Below, in pieces: positions 41,564-50,697 of a stretch of 64,000 bases of DNA (position 1 is its first letter; every line of letters begins with the position of its first letter). Origin of the DNA: an uncultured Anaerolineae bacterium (GTDB lineage: Bacteria > Chloroflexota > Anaerolineae > Promineifilales > Promineifilaceae); NCBI GenBank assembly GCA_905479495.1, contig CAJQMR010000002.1:310001-374000 (forward strand), written 5' to 3'. The position numbers and the translations under genes were made by a program. The notes under the pieces were generated by a model. That model was not told the DNA's origin. It worked only from the letters and a program-made list of their open reading frames with translations, and ran no database searches.

Positions 41564-42880
41564 ATGATGAAAAATAAAACCCTTTGGATTTTCTTTTTAA
41601 TGATGTTGGCTTTAGCCCTCACGTTGTCTGCCTGTGGTGGCGGTGATGAACCGGAAGCCGATGATACCGCCGCTGACAGTGCTGATACGGCCGATACCGC
41701 CGATGAAGAAGTGATGGAAGAGGAAACGGCCATGGATTGCGGTGGTAGCACCGGCGACGCCGAACAAGAAGGTAGCTACCAAATCCCCACGGCCATCGAT
41801 GGCTGTTACAACGTTGCTTTTGTCTATGTTGGCCCCCACGATGACGGTGGTTGGTCCCAGGCTCATGACGTTGGCCGCATGTACGTGCAGGACAATGTGG
41901 ATAGTGTTCACACTGCCTACGTAGAAACGGTAGCCGAAGGTGCCGATGCCGAACAGGTGATTCGCTCCCTGGCCCGCAAAGGCTTTGATGTCATCTTCAC
42001 CACTTCCTTTGGCTTCATGGATGCCTCCGAAACCGTGGCTAGCGAATTTCCCGATGTAGACATCATCCATATCAGTGGCTTTAAATCCAACGGCGAAAAC
42101 TTTGGCAACCTGATGGGGGCCATGGAAGATATGAAATATTTGGCTGGTATGCTGGCCGGTTCCCGCGCCAAAACAGATGGCAATCCCAGCTTAGGCTACA
42201 TTGCCACCTTCCCAATTCCTGAAGAACTTCGCCTGGGCAACGCCTTTGCCCTGGGTGCTCAGCAAACTTGCCCAGAATGCACCATCGACGTGCGCTGGAT
42301 CTTCACCTGGCACGATCCCATTATTGAACAAGATGCCGCATCTTCCCTTTTTGATAGTGGTGCCCAAGTTGTGATGACCGGTGCCGACACCCCCGCACCT
42401 GCCGAAGCAGCTCCCGAGGGCAAATGGGGTATCACCTATGACTATTCCGGCAACTGCGTGGTGGACGCCTGCCTGACTTCCATGTACTGGAATTGGGGTC
42501 CGGTCTATGCTCGCATCGTCGAAGAATCACGCGATGGCACCTGGGCACCCGGTTGGGAATACTTCGATGCGGATGCTGGCGCGATGGGCCTTTACGGCTT
42601 CATGGACGGCGAAACACCGCAGCCTGGTATTGCCGACCTGCCAGAAGAAGATTTGCAGCTAATCCGCGACACCCTGGCCGCTATGCTGGCTGGTGAATTC
42701 ACCCGGTTCGATGTCTTCAAAGGTCCCATTACCGATAACCAGGGCAACGTTGTTCTGGCCGATGGTGTGTCCTTAGAACAAGTCGATTTGGATGGCTTTG
42801 CTCAATTTGGCAGCGAATGTACTACCTGTATGTACTGGTGGAACGAGAACATCACGGCCGAATTGCCCGAACTTGAATAA
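41564..42880 (+). CDS. BMP/PnrA-family ABC substrate-binding lipoprotein
   Basis: 438 aa. Signal peptide with lipobox LSAC (near 23), an acidic Asp/Ala/Thr linker (30-60), then a BMP/PnrA (Med-type) domain: NVAFVYVGPHDDGGWSQAHDVGR, DVIFTTSFGFMDAS, IIHISGFKSNGENFGNLMGAMEDMKYLAGMLAG. The family binds purine nucleosides. The domain is somewhat enlarged, and contains extra Cys (CPEC, GNCVVDAC, CTTC). Followed by ATPase and two permeases. The GGAGAGAG ribosome site precedes the ATG. Confidence 0.92.
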   Translation: MMKNKTLWIFFLMMLALALTLSACGGGDEPEADDTAADSADTADTADEEVMEEETAMDCGGSTGDAEQEGSYQIPTAIDGCYNVAFVYVGPHDDGGWSQAHDVGRMYVQDNVDSVHTAYVETVAEGADAEQVIRSLARKGFDVIFTTSFGFMDASETVASEFPDVDIIHISGFKSNGENFGNLMGAMEDMKYLAGMLAGSRAKTDGNPSLGYIATFPIPEELRLGNAFALGAQQTCPECTIDVRWIFTWHDPIIEQDAASSLFDSGAQVVMTGADTPAPAEAAPEGKWGITYDYSGNCVVDACLTSMYWNWGPVYARIVEESRDGTWAPGWEYFDADAGAMGLYGFMDGETPQPGIADLPEEDLQLIRDTLAAMLAGEFTRFDVFKGPITDNQGNVVLADGVSLEQVDLDGFAQFGSECTTCMYWWNENITAELPELE

Positions 42881-42959
42881 CCGTAATCAGTAAACAGTAA
42901 TCAGTGTGTCAGTAATCAGTGAGCGGTTTGTCACTGGTTACTGGCCACTGATCACCGCC
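42881..42959. repeat. intergenic repeat, CAGTAATCAGTG family
   Basis: GTAATCAGTAAACAGTAATC words and complement GTCACTGGTTACTGGCCACTG, between the binding-protein and ATPase genes, so could tune downstream expression. Confidence 0.85.
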
Positions 42960-42974
42960 ATAAGGGACACAGCC

Positions 42975-44492
42975 ATGAGCGACTTACCTTTTGCCGTTGA
43001 AATGCAGGAAGTGACCGTGCGCTTCCCCGGTGTGTTGGCCAATGACCGGGTCAACTTCACGCTGAAGCGAGGTGAAATCCATGCCCTGCTGGGGGAAAAC
43101 GGGGCTGGTAAAAGTACGTTGATGAACGTGTTGGCAGGCTTGTACAAGCAGGCTTCAGGCAACATTTTTGTGAATGGTGAGTTAGTGAGCTTCAACTCGC
43201 CTAAGGATGCCATTATCAAAGGCATTGGCATGGTACATCAGCATTTTATGCTGGTGCCCACTCAAACTGTTACCGAAAATATTTTGCTGGGGCTGGATGA
43301 ACCGAAATTTTTCATGAATCTGGCCGAGTACGATAAGAAGATTTTGGCGCTGCAAGATCAGTTTGGGCTACGCGTAGATCCCAAGGCCAAGATTTGGCAG
43401 CTTTCGGTAGGGGAACAGCAGCGGGTAGAAATTTTGAAGACGCTGTATCGTGGGGCCAATATTTTGATTATGGATGAGCCAACGGCCGTTCTCGCCCCAC
43501 AAGAGATCGACGACCTGATGCAAACGATGCGCGCGATGGTGGATCAGGGCAAATCCATTATTTTCATCAGCCACAAATTGCATGAAGTAACGGCCGTTGC
43601 TGACCGCATCACCGTGTTGCGCAAAGGCAAAGTCACCGCCGAAGGGCAAGATATGGCGGGCATGACCCGCGAAAAGCTGGCCGAACTGATGGTGGGGCGC
43701 AGTGTCGTTTTTGCTGTAGAAAAAGAGCCGCAAAAGCCTGGCCCTGTTGTGCTTTCCGTTAAGGATGTCCACGCTGAGAACAACAAGGGAGTACCCGCCC
43801 TGCGTGGTGTTTCGCTGGAAGTTCGTAGCGGCGAGATTCTGGGCATTGCCGGCGTGGCTGGCAATGGACAAAGCGAACTGGCCCAGGTGATTACTGGTCT
43901 GCGGCCCTGCACTGGCACGATTCAGGTAAACGGCGAAGATTTGAGCAACCAGCCACCCATCATCGCCATTCGCAGCGGTGTTTCGCATGTGCCAGAAGAT
44001 CGTACCAGAGTGGGCAGCGCGCCCAACATGTCTATCACCGAAAACACCATCATGAAGAGCTATCGTGGCGCCCCCATCAGCAGCCGCTGGCAGATTAATT
44101 TCACGCATGCTCGCGACCGTGCCCGTATTCTGAAGAAAAAGTATGATATTTTAGCGCCCAGTGTGGAAACAATGGCTCGTAAGCTGTCTGGGGGCAATCT
44201 GCAAAAGGTAATTTTGGCCCGCGAAATTTCGGCGCAGCCCACGCTGATGGTGGCCGTTCAGCCCACGCGCGGCTTGGATGTGGGGGCTATTGAAGCGATT
44301 CAAACGCTGCTGCTGGAACAACGCGAGAATGGTACGGCCGTTCTCCTTATTTCTGAAGAGTTGGAAGAGTTACTGGCTTTAAGTGATCGAATCGCGGTGA
44401 TTTATGACGGCCGTATCATGGGCGTTGTTGAGGCAGACCAGGCAGATATCAATGAAATTGGCCTCATGATGACGGGCAGCATTATTGACTAA
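42975..44492 (+). CDS. nucleoside ABC transporter ATPase (two NBDs)
   Basis: 505 aa from the ATG at 42975 (MSDLPF). Two ATPase domains: first Walker A GENGAGKST (near 44), LSVGEQQR and LIMDEPTAVL; second with degenerate P-loop GVAGNGQSE (near 292) and LSGGNLQK with MVAVQPTRGLD. The degenerate second P-loop is usual in RbsA/MglA-type dual ATPases. Together with the BMP protein and two permeases it forms a nucleoside importer. An in-frame ATG at 42906 lies in a repeat. The stop codon falls in the first unit of a 49-bp tandem repeat. Confidence 0.93.
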   Translation: MSDLPFAVEMQEVTVRFPGVLANDRVNFTLKRGEIHALLGENGAGKSTLMNVLAGLYKQASGNIFVNGELVSFNSPKDAIIKGIGMVHQHFMLVPTQTVTENILLGLDEPKFFMNLAEYDKKILALQDQFGLRVDPKAKIWQLSVGEQQRVEILKTLYRGANILIMDEPTAVLAPQEIDDLMQTMRAMVDQGKSIIFISHKLHEVTAVADRITVLRKGKVTAEGQDMAGMTREKLAELMVGRSVVFAVEKEPQKPGPVVLSVKDVHAENNKGVPALRGVSLEVRSGEILGIAGVAGNGQSELAQVITGLRPCTGTIQVNGEDLSNQPPIIAIRSGVSHVPEDRTRVGSAPNMSITENTIMKSYRGAPISSRWQINFTHARDRARILKKKYDILAPSVETMARKLSGGNLQKVILAREISAQPTLMVAVQPTRGLDVGAIEAIQTLLLEQRENGTAVLLISEELEELLALSDRIAVIYDGRIMGVVEADQADINEIGLMMTGSIID

Positions 44493-44647
44493 AAGATAAA
44501 GAAAGTAGTCATCATAGATGACCGGTAGCATTATTGACTGAAAGATAAAGAAAGTAGTCATCATAGATGACCGGTAGCACAATTGACTAAAAGATCAAGA
44601 AAGATGTCAGCATAGATGACTGGCAGCGTGAAAGAAGAGGCAACAGC
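44469..44647 (+). repeat. 49-bp tandem repeat making a chain of mini-ORFs
   Basis: The last codons of the ATPase gene (ATGACGGGCAGCATTATTGAC-stop) start a 49-bp unit that repeats at 44518, 44567 and, partly, 44616. Each unit keeps an ATG and a stop: peptides MTGSIID, MTGSTID, and last MTGSVKEEATA, whose TGA overlaps the ATG (44648) of the permease gene. This looks like duplications of the gene end that preserve translational re-initiation. Confidence 0.85.
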
Positions 44648-45766
44648 ATGAGTACGACTTCCCCTACAACCCCCAAGCGTACCTTACCCTACACCCTGCA
44701 CATTGAAAAACGTGTTGAAGATATTCCGCGCTGGTTGCCTGCCGCCACCTCCTTCGGGTCTGTTATCATCGCCTTCATCATCGCGGGCATTATCCTCAAG
44801 TTGATTGGTGGCCAGCCTCTAGTGGTTTTGCGCTTCTTTTTTGATGCTACCTTCGGCAGCTGGCCTGTCTTTTCCGACACACTTGTGAAGGCGACACCCC
44901 TCATCATGGTGGGGCTGGCTTGTACCGTCGCTTTCAAAATGAAGCTGTGGAATATCGGTGCGGAAGGGCAATTTTACATTGGTGCCTTTGCCGCCAGTCT
45001 GGTGGTTTTGGTTCCCCTGGTTGGCCCAGAAACCCCACGTTTCGTTGTTATCCTGATGATGGTTATTATGGGCATGTTGGGCGGCGCAATTTGGGGATTT
45101 TTCCCCGGCTATCTGAAAGCGCGTTACCAGGTCAACGAAATTATCACCACCCTAATGCTCAACTACGTCGCCATCCTTTGGAACAACTTCTGGATTTTCG
45201 ACCGTTGGTCCGATGCCGGTTTCCAGATGACACCTGTCTTCGCGAAGAACGCCTGGTTACCTCGTCTGGCCGACTACGCCCGCGAAATTAAGGCCTTCTC
45301 CGGCATTACCTTGCATTTGGGCATAGTGCTTGGCGTGATTGCGGCCGTTGCCGTCTGGTGGATTTTAGAGCGCAGCCGCTGGGGCTACGAAATCAAGCTC
45401 ATCGGCGACAATCCAAACGCTGCCCGGTACGCAGGCATCAACATCACCCGCAATGTCGTCTTTGTCATGATGTTATCCGGCGGGCTGGCGGGTCTTGCTG
45501 GCATGGCTGAGGTCAGTGGTGTGGTACATCGCCTGCAAGAGCGTATCTCGCCCGGCTATGGTTTTACCGGCATCATTGTCGCCTGGCTGGCCAAACTAAA
45601 TCCTTTTGCCGTCATTCTGGTTTCCATTTTGTTTGGCGCGCTCATCGTCGCGGGCCGCGAAATCCAACCGTCTGGCCTGTCCAATTTGCTGCAAGGCATC
45701 GTCTTGTTTATGGTCATCAGCAGTGATGTGCTGCTGCGCTACAAAATTCGCCTCGTTCGCCTTTAG
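44648..45766 (+). CDS. nucleoside ABC transporter permease 1
   Basis: 372 aa, BPD_transp_2-type permease with about ten helices. After a short basic N-terminus come helices with LVKATPLIMVGLACTVAFKMKLWNIGAEGQFYIGAF; the segment NIGAEGQ is the family's conserved loop, and the FPGYLKARYQVNEIITTLMLNYVA and GDNPNAARYAGINITR segments are typical of nucleoside and sugar permeases. The ATG overlaps the stop of the last mini-ORF of the repeat. Functions with the ATPase, lipoprotein and second permease. Confidence 0.92.
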   Translation: MSTTSPTTPKRTLPYTLHIEKRVEDIPRWLPAATSFGSVIIAFIIAGIILKLIGGQPLVVLRFFFDATFGSWPVFSDTLVKATPLIMVGLACTVAFKMKLWNIGAEGQFYIGAFAASLVVLVPLVGPETPRFVVILMMVIMGMLGGAIWGFFPGYLKARYQVNEIITTLMLNYVAILWNNFWIFDRWSDAGFQMTPVFAKNAWLPRLADYAREIKAFSGITLHLGIVLGVIAAVAVWWILERSRWGYEIKLIGDNPNAARYAGINITRNVVFVMMLSGGLAGLAGMAEVSGVVHRLQERISPGYGFTGIIVAWLAKLNPFAVILVSILFGALIVAGREIQPSGLSNLLQGIVLFMVISSDVLLRYKIRLVRL

Positions 45767-45775
45767 GAGTTATTC

Positions 45776-46741
45776 ATGGACCCGATCATCATTTTTCACG
45801 CAGGGTTAGCCACCGGAACCATTTTGCTTTTTGCCGCCATTGGCGAAATTTTTGCTGAGCGCGCCGGGATTCTGAATCTAGGTGTAGAAGGGATGATGCT
45901 TTTGGGTGCGATGGCTGGCTTTAGCACGTCGCTGAGCACCAACAGCCCGTGGTTGGGATTGTTGGTTGCAATGTTAGCCGCTGGCATCATCAGTCTGGCA
46001 CATGGCCTGGTTACCATCCATTTTCAGGCGGATCAGGTGGTCAGTGGCTTGTCGCTCACTTTTTTGGGCACGGGGCTGGCGTTGGTGCTAGGGGAGGGGC
46101 TTACGGGGCAAAACCCGCCGTTGGTGCCTTCTCTTGATATTCCGCTACTGTCGCAAATACCGGTAATTGGGCCAATCTTCTTTTTTGACCACAGCTTGCT
46201 GGTTTATGTGGGGTACATCTTCGCTCCGCTGGCCTGGTATTACATCCACCGCACGCGCCCCGGTATGCATCTGCGTGCCGTCGGGGAGAAGCCGGAAGCG
46301 GCCGATACGATGGGGGTGAACGTTTATCGTTTGCGTTATTTGTACGTGTTTGTGGGCGGCTGCCTGGCTGGTTTGGCCGGGGCAACGATCAGCCTGTCTG
46401 TATCGCCGGGCTGGTATAGTACCCAAACTACTTCTGGTCAAGGCTGGATTGCCATAGGTCTGGTTATTTTTGCTCAGTGGGATCCGCTGCGGGCGGCGTT
46501 GGGGGGCTATTTGTTTGGCGCGCTGCGTCGTGGCATTCTGGATTTGCAAGGTCCGGCGACGCTGTTTGGCTTCCGTAATCCGCTGTTTATCAACTCTAAT
46601 TTTGGCTTCTTTTTGCAGATGATGCCCTTCATTTTGACGATTATCGCCCTGGTGATTGGTTCTCGTGCCGTAGCGCGCAAGCGGCTGGGCGCACCGGCTG
46701 CCCTCGGCGTCCCCTATATTCGCGGCGAGCGAGGGCTTTAG
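45776..46741 (+). CDS. nucleoside ABC transporter permease 2
   Basis: 321 aa, BPD_transp_2 family, about nine helices. GEIFAERAGILNLGVEGMMLLGAM (24-47) is the conserved family signature with LGVEG; HRTRPGMHLRAVGEKPEAADTMGVNVYRLRY is the cytoplasmic coupling-type segment. Begins 9 nt after permease 1, so co-transcribed and co-translated with it. AGGAGTTATTC ribosome site. Confidence 0.93.
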   Translation: MDPIIIFHAGLATGTILLFAAIGEIFAERAGILNLGVEGMMLLGAMAGFSTSLSTNSPWLGLLVAMLAAGIISLAHGLVTIHFQADQVVSGLSLTFLGTGLALVLGEGLTGQNPPLVPSLDIPLLSQIPVIGPIFFFDHSLLVYVGYIFAPLAWYYIHRTRPGMHLRAVGEKPEAADTMGVNVYRLRYLYVFVGGCLAGLAGATISLSVSPGWYSTQTTSGQGWIAIGLVIFAQWDPLRAALGGYLFGALRRGILDLQGPATLFGFRNPLFINSNFGFFLQMMPFILTIIALVIGSRAVARKRLGAPAALGVPYIRGERGL

Positions 46742-46785
46742 GTCATTTTGGGGTCCTTAAAAATTTAATCAGGCAATCGAAACCT

Positions 46786-46852
46786 TACCTGTCACTCCCG
46801 CGAAGGCGGGAGTCCAGGTGTTTGGATTCCTGCCTTCGCGGGCATGACACTT
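46786..46852. repeat. REP-like inverted repeat
   Basis: TGTCACTCCCGCGAAGGCGG and its distant complement GCCTTCGCGGGCATGACA flank GTGTTTGGATTCC. This kind of element is widespread in bacterial genomes. Between convergent transporter and adenine deaminase genes, likely a terminator. Confidence 0.85.
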
Positions 46853-46891
46853 ATATCCCGATTGTTTTCTTAAACTACAAATAAAATTGAC

Positions 46892-48697
46892 CTACACAAA
46901 CAGTGGCACAACCTCAAACTTGTTTACATCCACCAACCCCAAATCGGAGATGCGCAGTTCGGGGATGACGACGAGGGCCATTAGACTGAGCTGCATGTAG
47001 GCGTTGTTGAGCGTGCAGCCGCATTCGGCCATGGCCTGCACCATGTGGGCTGCTTTTTCCGCCACAACTTCTGCCCGTTCATTGGACATCAAGCCGGCGA
47101 TAGGCAGCTCCACTAGAGCAATTTCCTCATCATCTTTGAAAACAACCACGCCGCCGCCCACTTCGCCCAGCCGATTGGCGGCCAGGGCCATGTTGCTTTT
47201 GCTGGTGCCCACCACGATCATGTGGTGGCTGTCGTGGGCCACGGTGGTGGCGATGCCGCAGCGGGCATCAAAGCCAAAGCCGGTGACAAAGCCATTGACC
47301 ACGCCGCCGGTGGCTTGATGTCGTTCTACCAGGGCAATTTGAGCCACGTCCAGGCGTGTATCCAGCTGAACCAGACCCTCTTCCACGGGCAGCACGCGCT
47401 CTTCGGCGCGGGTGGGTGCCTGGTTTTCAATCACGCCGATGGTGCGGACTTTTGCTGTGGAGATTGGAGATTGGAGATTGGGAGCTGAGATGTCAAAATC
47501 GTTTTTGGTTAGTTTTTTGCCGAGCTTGACGGTGTTTTTGGCAAAGTCGGGGTAGCTGTAGGCGGGGAGGTCGGTGGTGAGTCGTCCATCTTGGGCCAAA
47601 ACTTCTCCATTGGCAATCACCACCTCAATGGGCAGCTCCACAAGATTGCTGCTAATAACAATATCTGCATAGCGGCCAGGGGTAATTGAGCCGATATCTT
47701 TTTCGACGCCAAAGTGCTGGGCGGTGTTGAGCGTGGCCATCTGAATGGCGGTGATGGGCTTGAGTCCCTGGGCGATGGCGTGGCGCACCACGCGGTTCAT
47801 GTGGCCGTCGTGGACCAGCGTGCCGGAGTGGCTGTCGTCGGTGCAGAGGATAAAGTTGCGGCTGTCTAGTCCCTGCTCGGTGATCGCTTTGACCTGGCTG
47901 GCCACGTCGTACCAGGCGGAGCCGAGGCGCAGCATCGCCTTCATCCCCTGGCGCACGCGGGCCACGGCGTCTTCGGGGCGCGTGCCTTCGTGGTCGTCGG
48001 CTGGCCCACCTGCGACGTAACCGTGAAACGGCCGTCCCAAATCCAACGAGGCATAATGCCCGCCAATCACCTTGCCCGCCTTCATCGTTTCCGCCATTTC
48101 GGCGTGCATCTTGTCGTCGCTCATAAAGACGCCGGGAAAGTTCATCATTTCCCCCAGGCCGATGATGCCGGGCCACTGCATCGCTTCGGCCACTTCGGCG
48201 GGGCCGATGGAGGCGCCGGGGGTTTCCAGGCCGGGGGCGCTGGGCACGCAGCTGGGCATCTGCACATAAATGTTGATGGGCAGCGTTTGGGCTTCATCGT
48301 GCATTAGCTTGACGCCAGGCAGACCCAAAACGTTGGCAATTTCGTGGGGGTCGATAAACATGCTGGTGGTGCCGTGAGGGATGACAGCGCGGGCAAATTC
48401 GGTGACGGTGACCATGCCGCTCTCGACGTGCATGTGGGCGTCGCACAAACCGGGGATGAGGTAACGGCCGTTTGCTGCAATGATCTTCGTGTTATCCCCA
48501 ATCGTGTGGCTGGCATCCGGGCCGACGTAAGCGATACGGCCGTTTTTCACCGCCACGTCTGTTTTGGGAATGATTTCGCCACTGTGCACGTTGACCCAAC
48601 GGCCGTTTTGGATAACGAGATCGGCACTCTGTCGCCCCATCGCCACGTCTACGAGATTGGTTGCCACAGCGTGCCACGGTTGTCGTTTGGCTGACAT
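46892..48697 (-). CDS. ade: adenine deaminase
   Basis: 601 aa, Ade family amidohydrolase. LIPGLCDAHMHVESGMVTVTEFARAVIPHGTTSMFIDPHEIANVLG (near 78-122) holds the HxHxE metal ligands; LCTDDSHSG (near 285) the catalytic Asp; and a C-terminal RCGIATTVAHDSHHMIVVGTS. Converts adenine to hypoxanthine with ammonia release. A repeat-derived insert SAPNLQSPIS sits at about 408-417 between the two domains. It faces the nucleoside importer, supporting purine salvage. AGGTCAGAAC-type ribosome site. Confidence 0.94.
   Translation of the reverse strand: MSAKRQPWHAVATNLVDVAMGRQSADLVIQNGRWVNVHSGEIIPKTDVAVKNGRIAYVGPDASHTIGDNTKIIAANGRYLIPGLCDAHMHVESGMVTVTEFARAVIPHGTTSMFIDPHEIANVLGLPGVKLMHDEAQTLPINIYVQMPSCVPSAPGLETPGASIGPAEVAEAMQWPGIIGLGEMMNFPGVFMSDDKMHAEMAETMKAGKVIGGHYASLDLGRPFHGYVAGGPADDHEGTRPEDAVARVRQGMKAMLRLGSAWYDVASQVKAITEQGLDSRNFILCTDDSHSGTLVHDGHMNRVVRHAIAQGLKPITAIQMATLNTAQHFGVEKDIGSITPGRYADIVISSNLVELPIEVVIANGEVLAQDGRLTTDLPAYSYPDFAKNTVKLGKKLTKNDFDISAPNLQSPISTAKVRTIGVIENQAPTRAEERVLPVEEGLVQLDTRLDVAQIALVERHQATGGVVNGFVTGFGFDARCGIATTVAHDSHHMIVVGTSKSNMALAANRLGEVGGGVVVFKDDEEIALVELPIAGLMSNERAEVVAEKAAHMVQAMAECGCTLNNAYMQLSLMALVVIPELRISDLGLVDVNKFEVVPLFV
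47458..47482. repeat. AATCTCC-family repeat inside adenine deaminase
   Basis: GGAGATTGGAGATTGGAGATT sequence, same family as 28822-28915, translated in frame as NLQSPIS. Confidence 0.75.
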
Positions 48698-48784
48698 GTT
48701 CTGACCTCCAGGTGCAGTTCAGTTTTTAGTGAGAATTGGAGGGTATTATAGCAGGAAAAACTGTTTCTTTTCGGCACGAGATTT

Positions 48785-48815
48785 TATACAAAGGCACGAA
48801 GGGTGGAAGGAACAA
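48785..48815. repeat. AAAGGGTGGAAGGAACAAAG repeat
   Basis: Words also found at 51792-51843 and near 61890-61970. Here as a half element next to the propeller gene end. Confidence 0.6.
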
Positions 48816-48848
48816 AGTGGTCTTCCTCATTGATTAACCAAAAATGCT

Positions 48849-50066
48849 TTATGGCGAATCTGGTATTTCCCAAACCAATGGCGGTTCATCATCTAGCGAA
48901 AACTGAACAAGATATTTTCCATCAGGGGAAAACCACAACCAGGTATGTACATCATTGCGAATACTGCCCAGCAGTCTCCCCTGACTGTTCCATACGGTAA
49001 TTGAATTATCTCTACCTTGAATCGCGAAATTGTCGTCGGCAGAAAACAGCACTCGTTCAATCCTGTTGTCAAAAGGAGATTCTTGTAGCTTGATCTCGAC
49101 TTTGGAATGAATATCCCATAAATGTATGGAATCATTCACCTCGACAGCCATTAGATTTCCAGAAGGAGAAACCCTTAGATAGCCTCCAGAGATATATTCT
49201 GGAGGGAAGTCACCACCGCCTTCAACTGGTAGCACAATTCTTTCGTCTCCAGTGACAAAGTCCCAAAGCAGGATCGCGCCATCTTCCAGATCAAAACCTT
49301 GTCTACTGATTGCCAAAACAGTTGAATCAGGCAAAAAAGTTGTGTAGCCACCAAAAAACATTTGCTCGGGGTATTCAATCCAGGTGCCATCAAACAGATC
49401 ATAAACATAAATGAAGCCACCACCTTCCCCGCCATTACCGACCGCCAGATAACGGCCGTCTGATGTTAAATCGGCCGTCATGATAAAAATTGGAAACGGA
49501 AACTTGTAGACCAGTTCGCCGGTAATCACATTCCAAACGTAAACAATCTCTTCTGCCCCGGCAATTATTAACAGGGTACTATCTGGTGAAAACAGTACAA
49601 TAAGCGTGCCACTTACTGCAGCAAAATCTTTTTCAAATATCCACTTGATGTCACCCGTAGCCACATCGATCACATGGGTTTCTTCTATAAACGCCGCTGC
49701 GATCAACGTATGATCTGGAGAAAGCAGTCCCCGATGTATATTTTGCAGTTCAATAATCCTGGCCCATTCGGTTTCTGTATAGGATATTGCTCTAAAGGTT
49801 GAGGTAATTGGTAATGTAGGCGTTATTGTTGGTGAAGGTGTTACAGTTGGCAGTGATGTAGGCGCGAATGTCGGGGAGGCTGTTGCAGAAGGTGTGGGGC
49901 TAACTGTTGCTGGTGTGATCGAGCTTGGCCGAACAGGCGTTGGCGTTTCTTCAATATCAGCTTCTGTTGGTAATGCTACGGCCTGGTCATCTACTGCGGA
50001 AGTTGCACAACCTGTTACAACAAATATAAAAATGCTTGAGAAAATAAGATAGCGTAAGGAAAACAT
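48849..50066 (-). CDS. WD40-like beta-propeller lipoprotein
   Basis: 405 aa from the ATG at 50066, which has AGGAG 8 nt upstream and gives a clean signal MFSLRYLIFSSIFIFVVTGC with lipobox VTGC. A long Thr/Pro/Ser linker (about 25-85) leads to a propeller: HRGLLSPDHTLIAAAF, IVLFSPDSTLLIIAGAEE, DLTSDGRYLAVGNG, LRVSPSGNLMAVEV, LWFSPDGKYLVQFS. Six or more blades; anchored outside. Ligand unknown. It is 22 nt after the deoxyribosyltransferase-like gene on the same strand. Confidence 0.82.
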   Translation of the reverse strand: MFSLRYLIFSSIFIFVVTGCATSAVDDQAVALPTEADIEETPTPVRPSSITPATVSPTPSATASPTFAPTSLPTVTPSPTITPTLPITSTFRAISYTETEWARIIELQNIHRGLLSPDHTLIAAAFIEETHVIDVATGDIKWIFEKDFAAVSGTLIVLFSPDSTLLIIAGAEEIVYVWNVITGELVYKFPFPIFIMTADLTSDGRYLAVGNGGEGGGFIYVYDLFDGTWIEYPEQMFFGGYTTFLPDSTVLAISRQGFDLEDGAILLWDFVTGDERIVLPVEGGGDFPPEYISGGYLRVSPSGNLMAVEVNDSIHLWDIHSKVEIKLQESPFDNRIERVLFSADDNFAIQGRDNSITVWNSQGRLLGSIRNDVHTWLWFSPDGKYLVQFSLDDEPPLVWEIPDSP

Positions 50067-50088
50067 GTGGCGGCTCCTGAACATCTGG

Positions 50089-50541
50089 TCAAAAATTTGT
50101 ATCCCCCAAACCATTGAAATTGCTGTTTGGGCGGTGGTCCGCTGAGATACGGCCGTTCCACACCCCACTCGCAATACTCTTCGCCTCCAACTGGCAGCCC
50201 TGCGCCCCAATGGGAAACAAAAAATAGACTGGAACCCCCAGCGTGTAGGCCATCGCCGCTTCCATCAGCGAATTGGCCCCGATGTAGCCGTCGATGCCGT
50301 TTTTGGGGTAGTTGGCAATGAGAACGGCCGTTGACCGCCGAATATTTTCCAGATGGGCATCAATGTATGCTTTTTTGCGCTGAATGCGCTCCTGTGCACG
50401 CAAATCTTCCCAACGAAAGCCAGCCTCGGCGCGCTGCGGCGTGAAAACCGTCCAGCCGGACGCGGTCAACTCGGTGGCAATTGTTTCCATCTCGTCAATA
50501 AAGTCCATCGAACCACAAATAGAAAGCACCTGTTTGGGCAT
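50089..50541 (-). CDS. nucleoside 2-deoxyribosyltransferase-like protein
   Basis: 150 aa. The start VLSICGSMDFIDEMETIATELTASGWTVFTPQ and the GANSLMEAAMAYTLGVPVYFLFP region fit the small N-deoxyribosyltransferase/DUF4406-like fold, which cleaves or transfers N-glycosidic bonds of nucleotides. The active Glu in the MEAAMAYTLG helix (ME) is retained. Proteins of this fold also occur in defence and nucleotide-signal systems, but nothing here proves that. AGGAG precedes the ATG. Confidence 0.7.
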   Translation of the reverse strand: MPKQVLSICGSMDFIDEMETIATELTASGWTVFTPQRAEAGFRWEDLRAQERIQRKKAYIDAHLENIRRSTAVLIANYPKNGIDGYIGANSLMEAAMAYTLGVPVYFLFPIGAQGCQLEAKSIASGVWNGRISADHRPNSNFNGLGDTNF

Positions 50542-50629
50542 AGTATTGCTCCTGAAACAAACGTTTTGGCGGGAATTATAGCAGGGGTTGGGTACGGCCG
50601 TTTGACACCAACAATCTTTAGGAAAAGTG

Positions 50630-50683
50630 TTGACAAATGAGACGTATAGGTTGTATACTGGTTTGTATTACAAACTGGTATAC
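50630..50683 (+). promoter_or_regulatory. promoter with overlapping 31-bp operator
   Basis: -35 TTGACA (50630-50635), 18-nt spacer, -10 TATACT (50654-50659). The -10 is inside an inverted repeat: GTATACTGGTTTGT and near-complement ACAAACTGGTATAC (50653-50683). A repressor bound there would block transcription. The downstream operon ends with a winged-helix regulator, so autoregulation is likely. Confidence 0.75.
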
Positions 50684-50697
50684 GATAGGAGTTTACT

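Noticed and set aside
44469..44647. CRISPR-like array
   Set aside because: Units are directly adjacent with no spacers, and the first unit is the end of a gene.
47652..48176. 174-codon minus-strand frame in adenine deaminase
   Set aside because: Same strand but other frame; Arg/His-rich, overlapping a clearly conserved enzyme.
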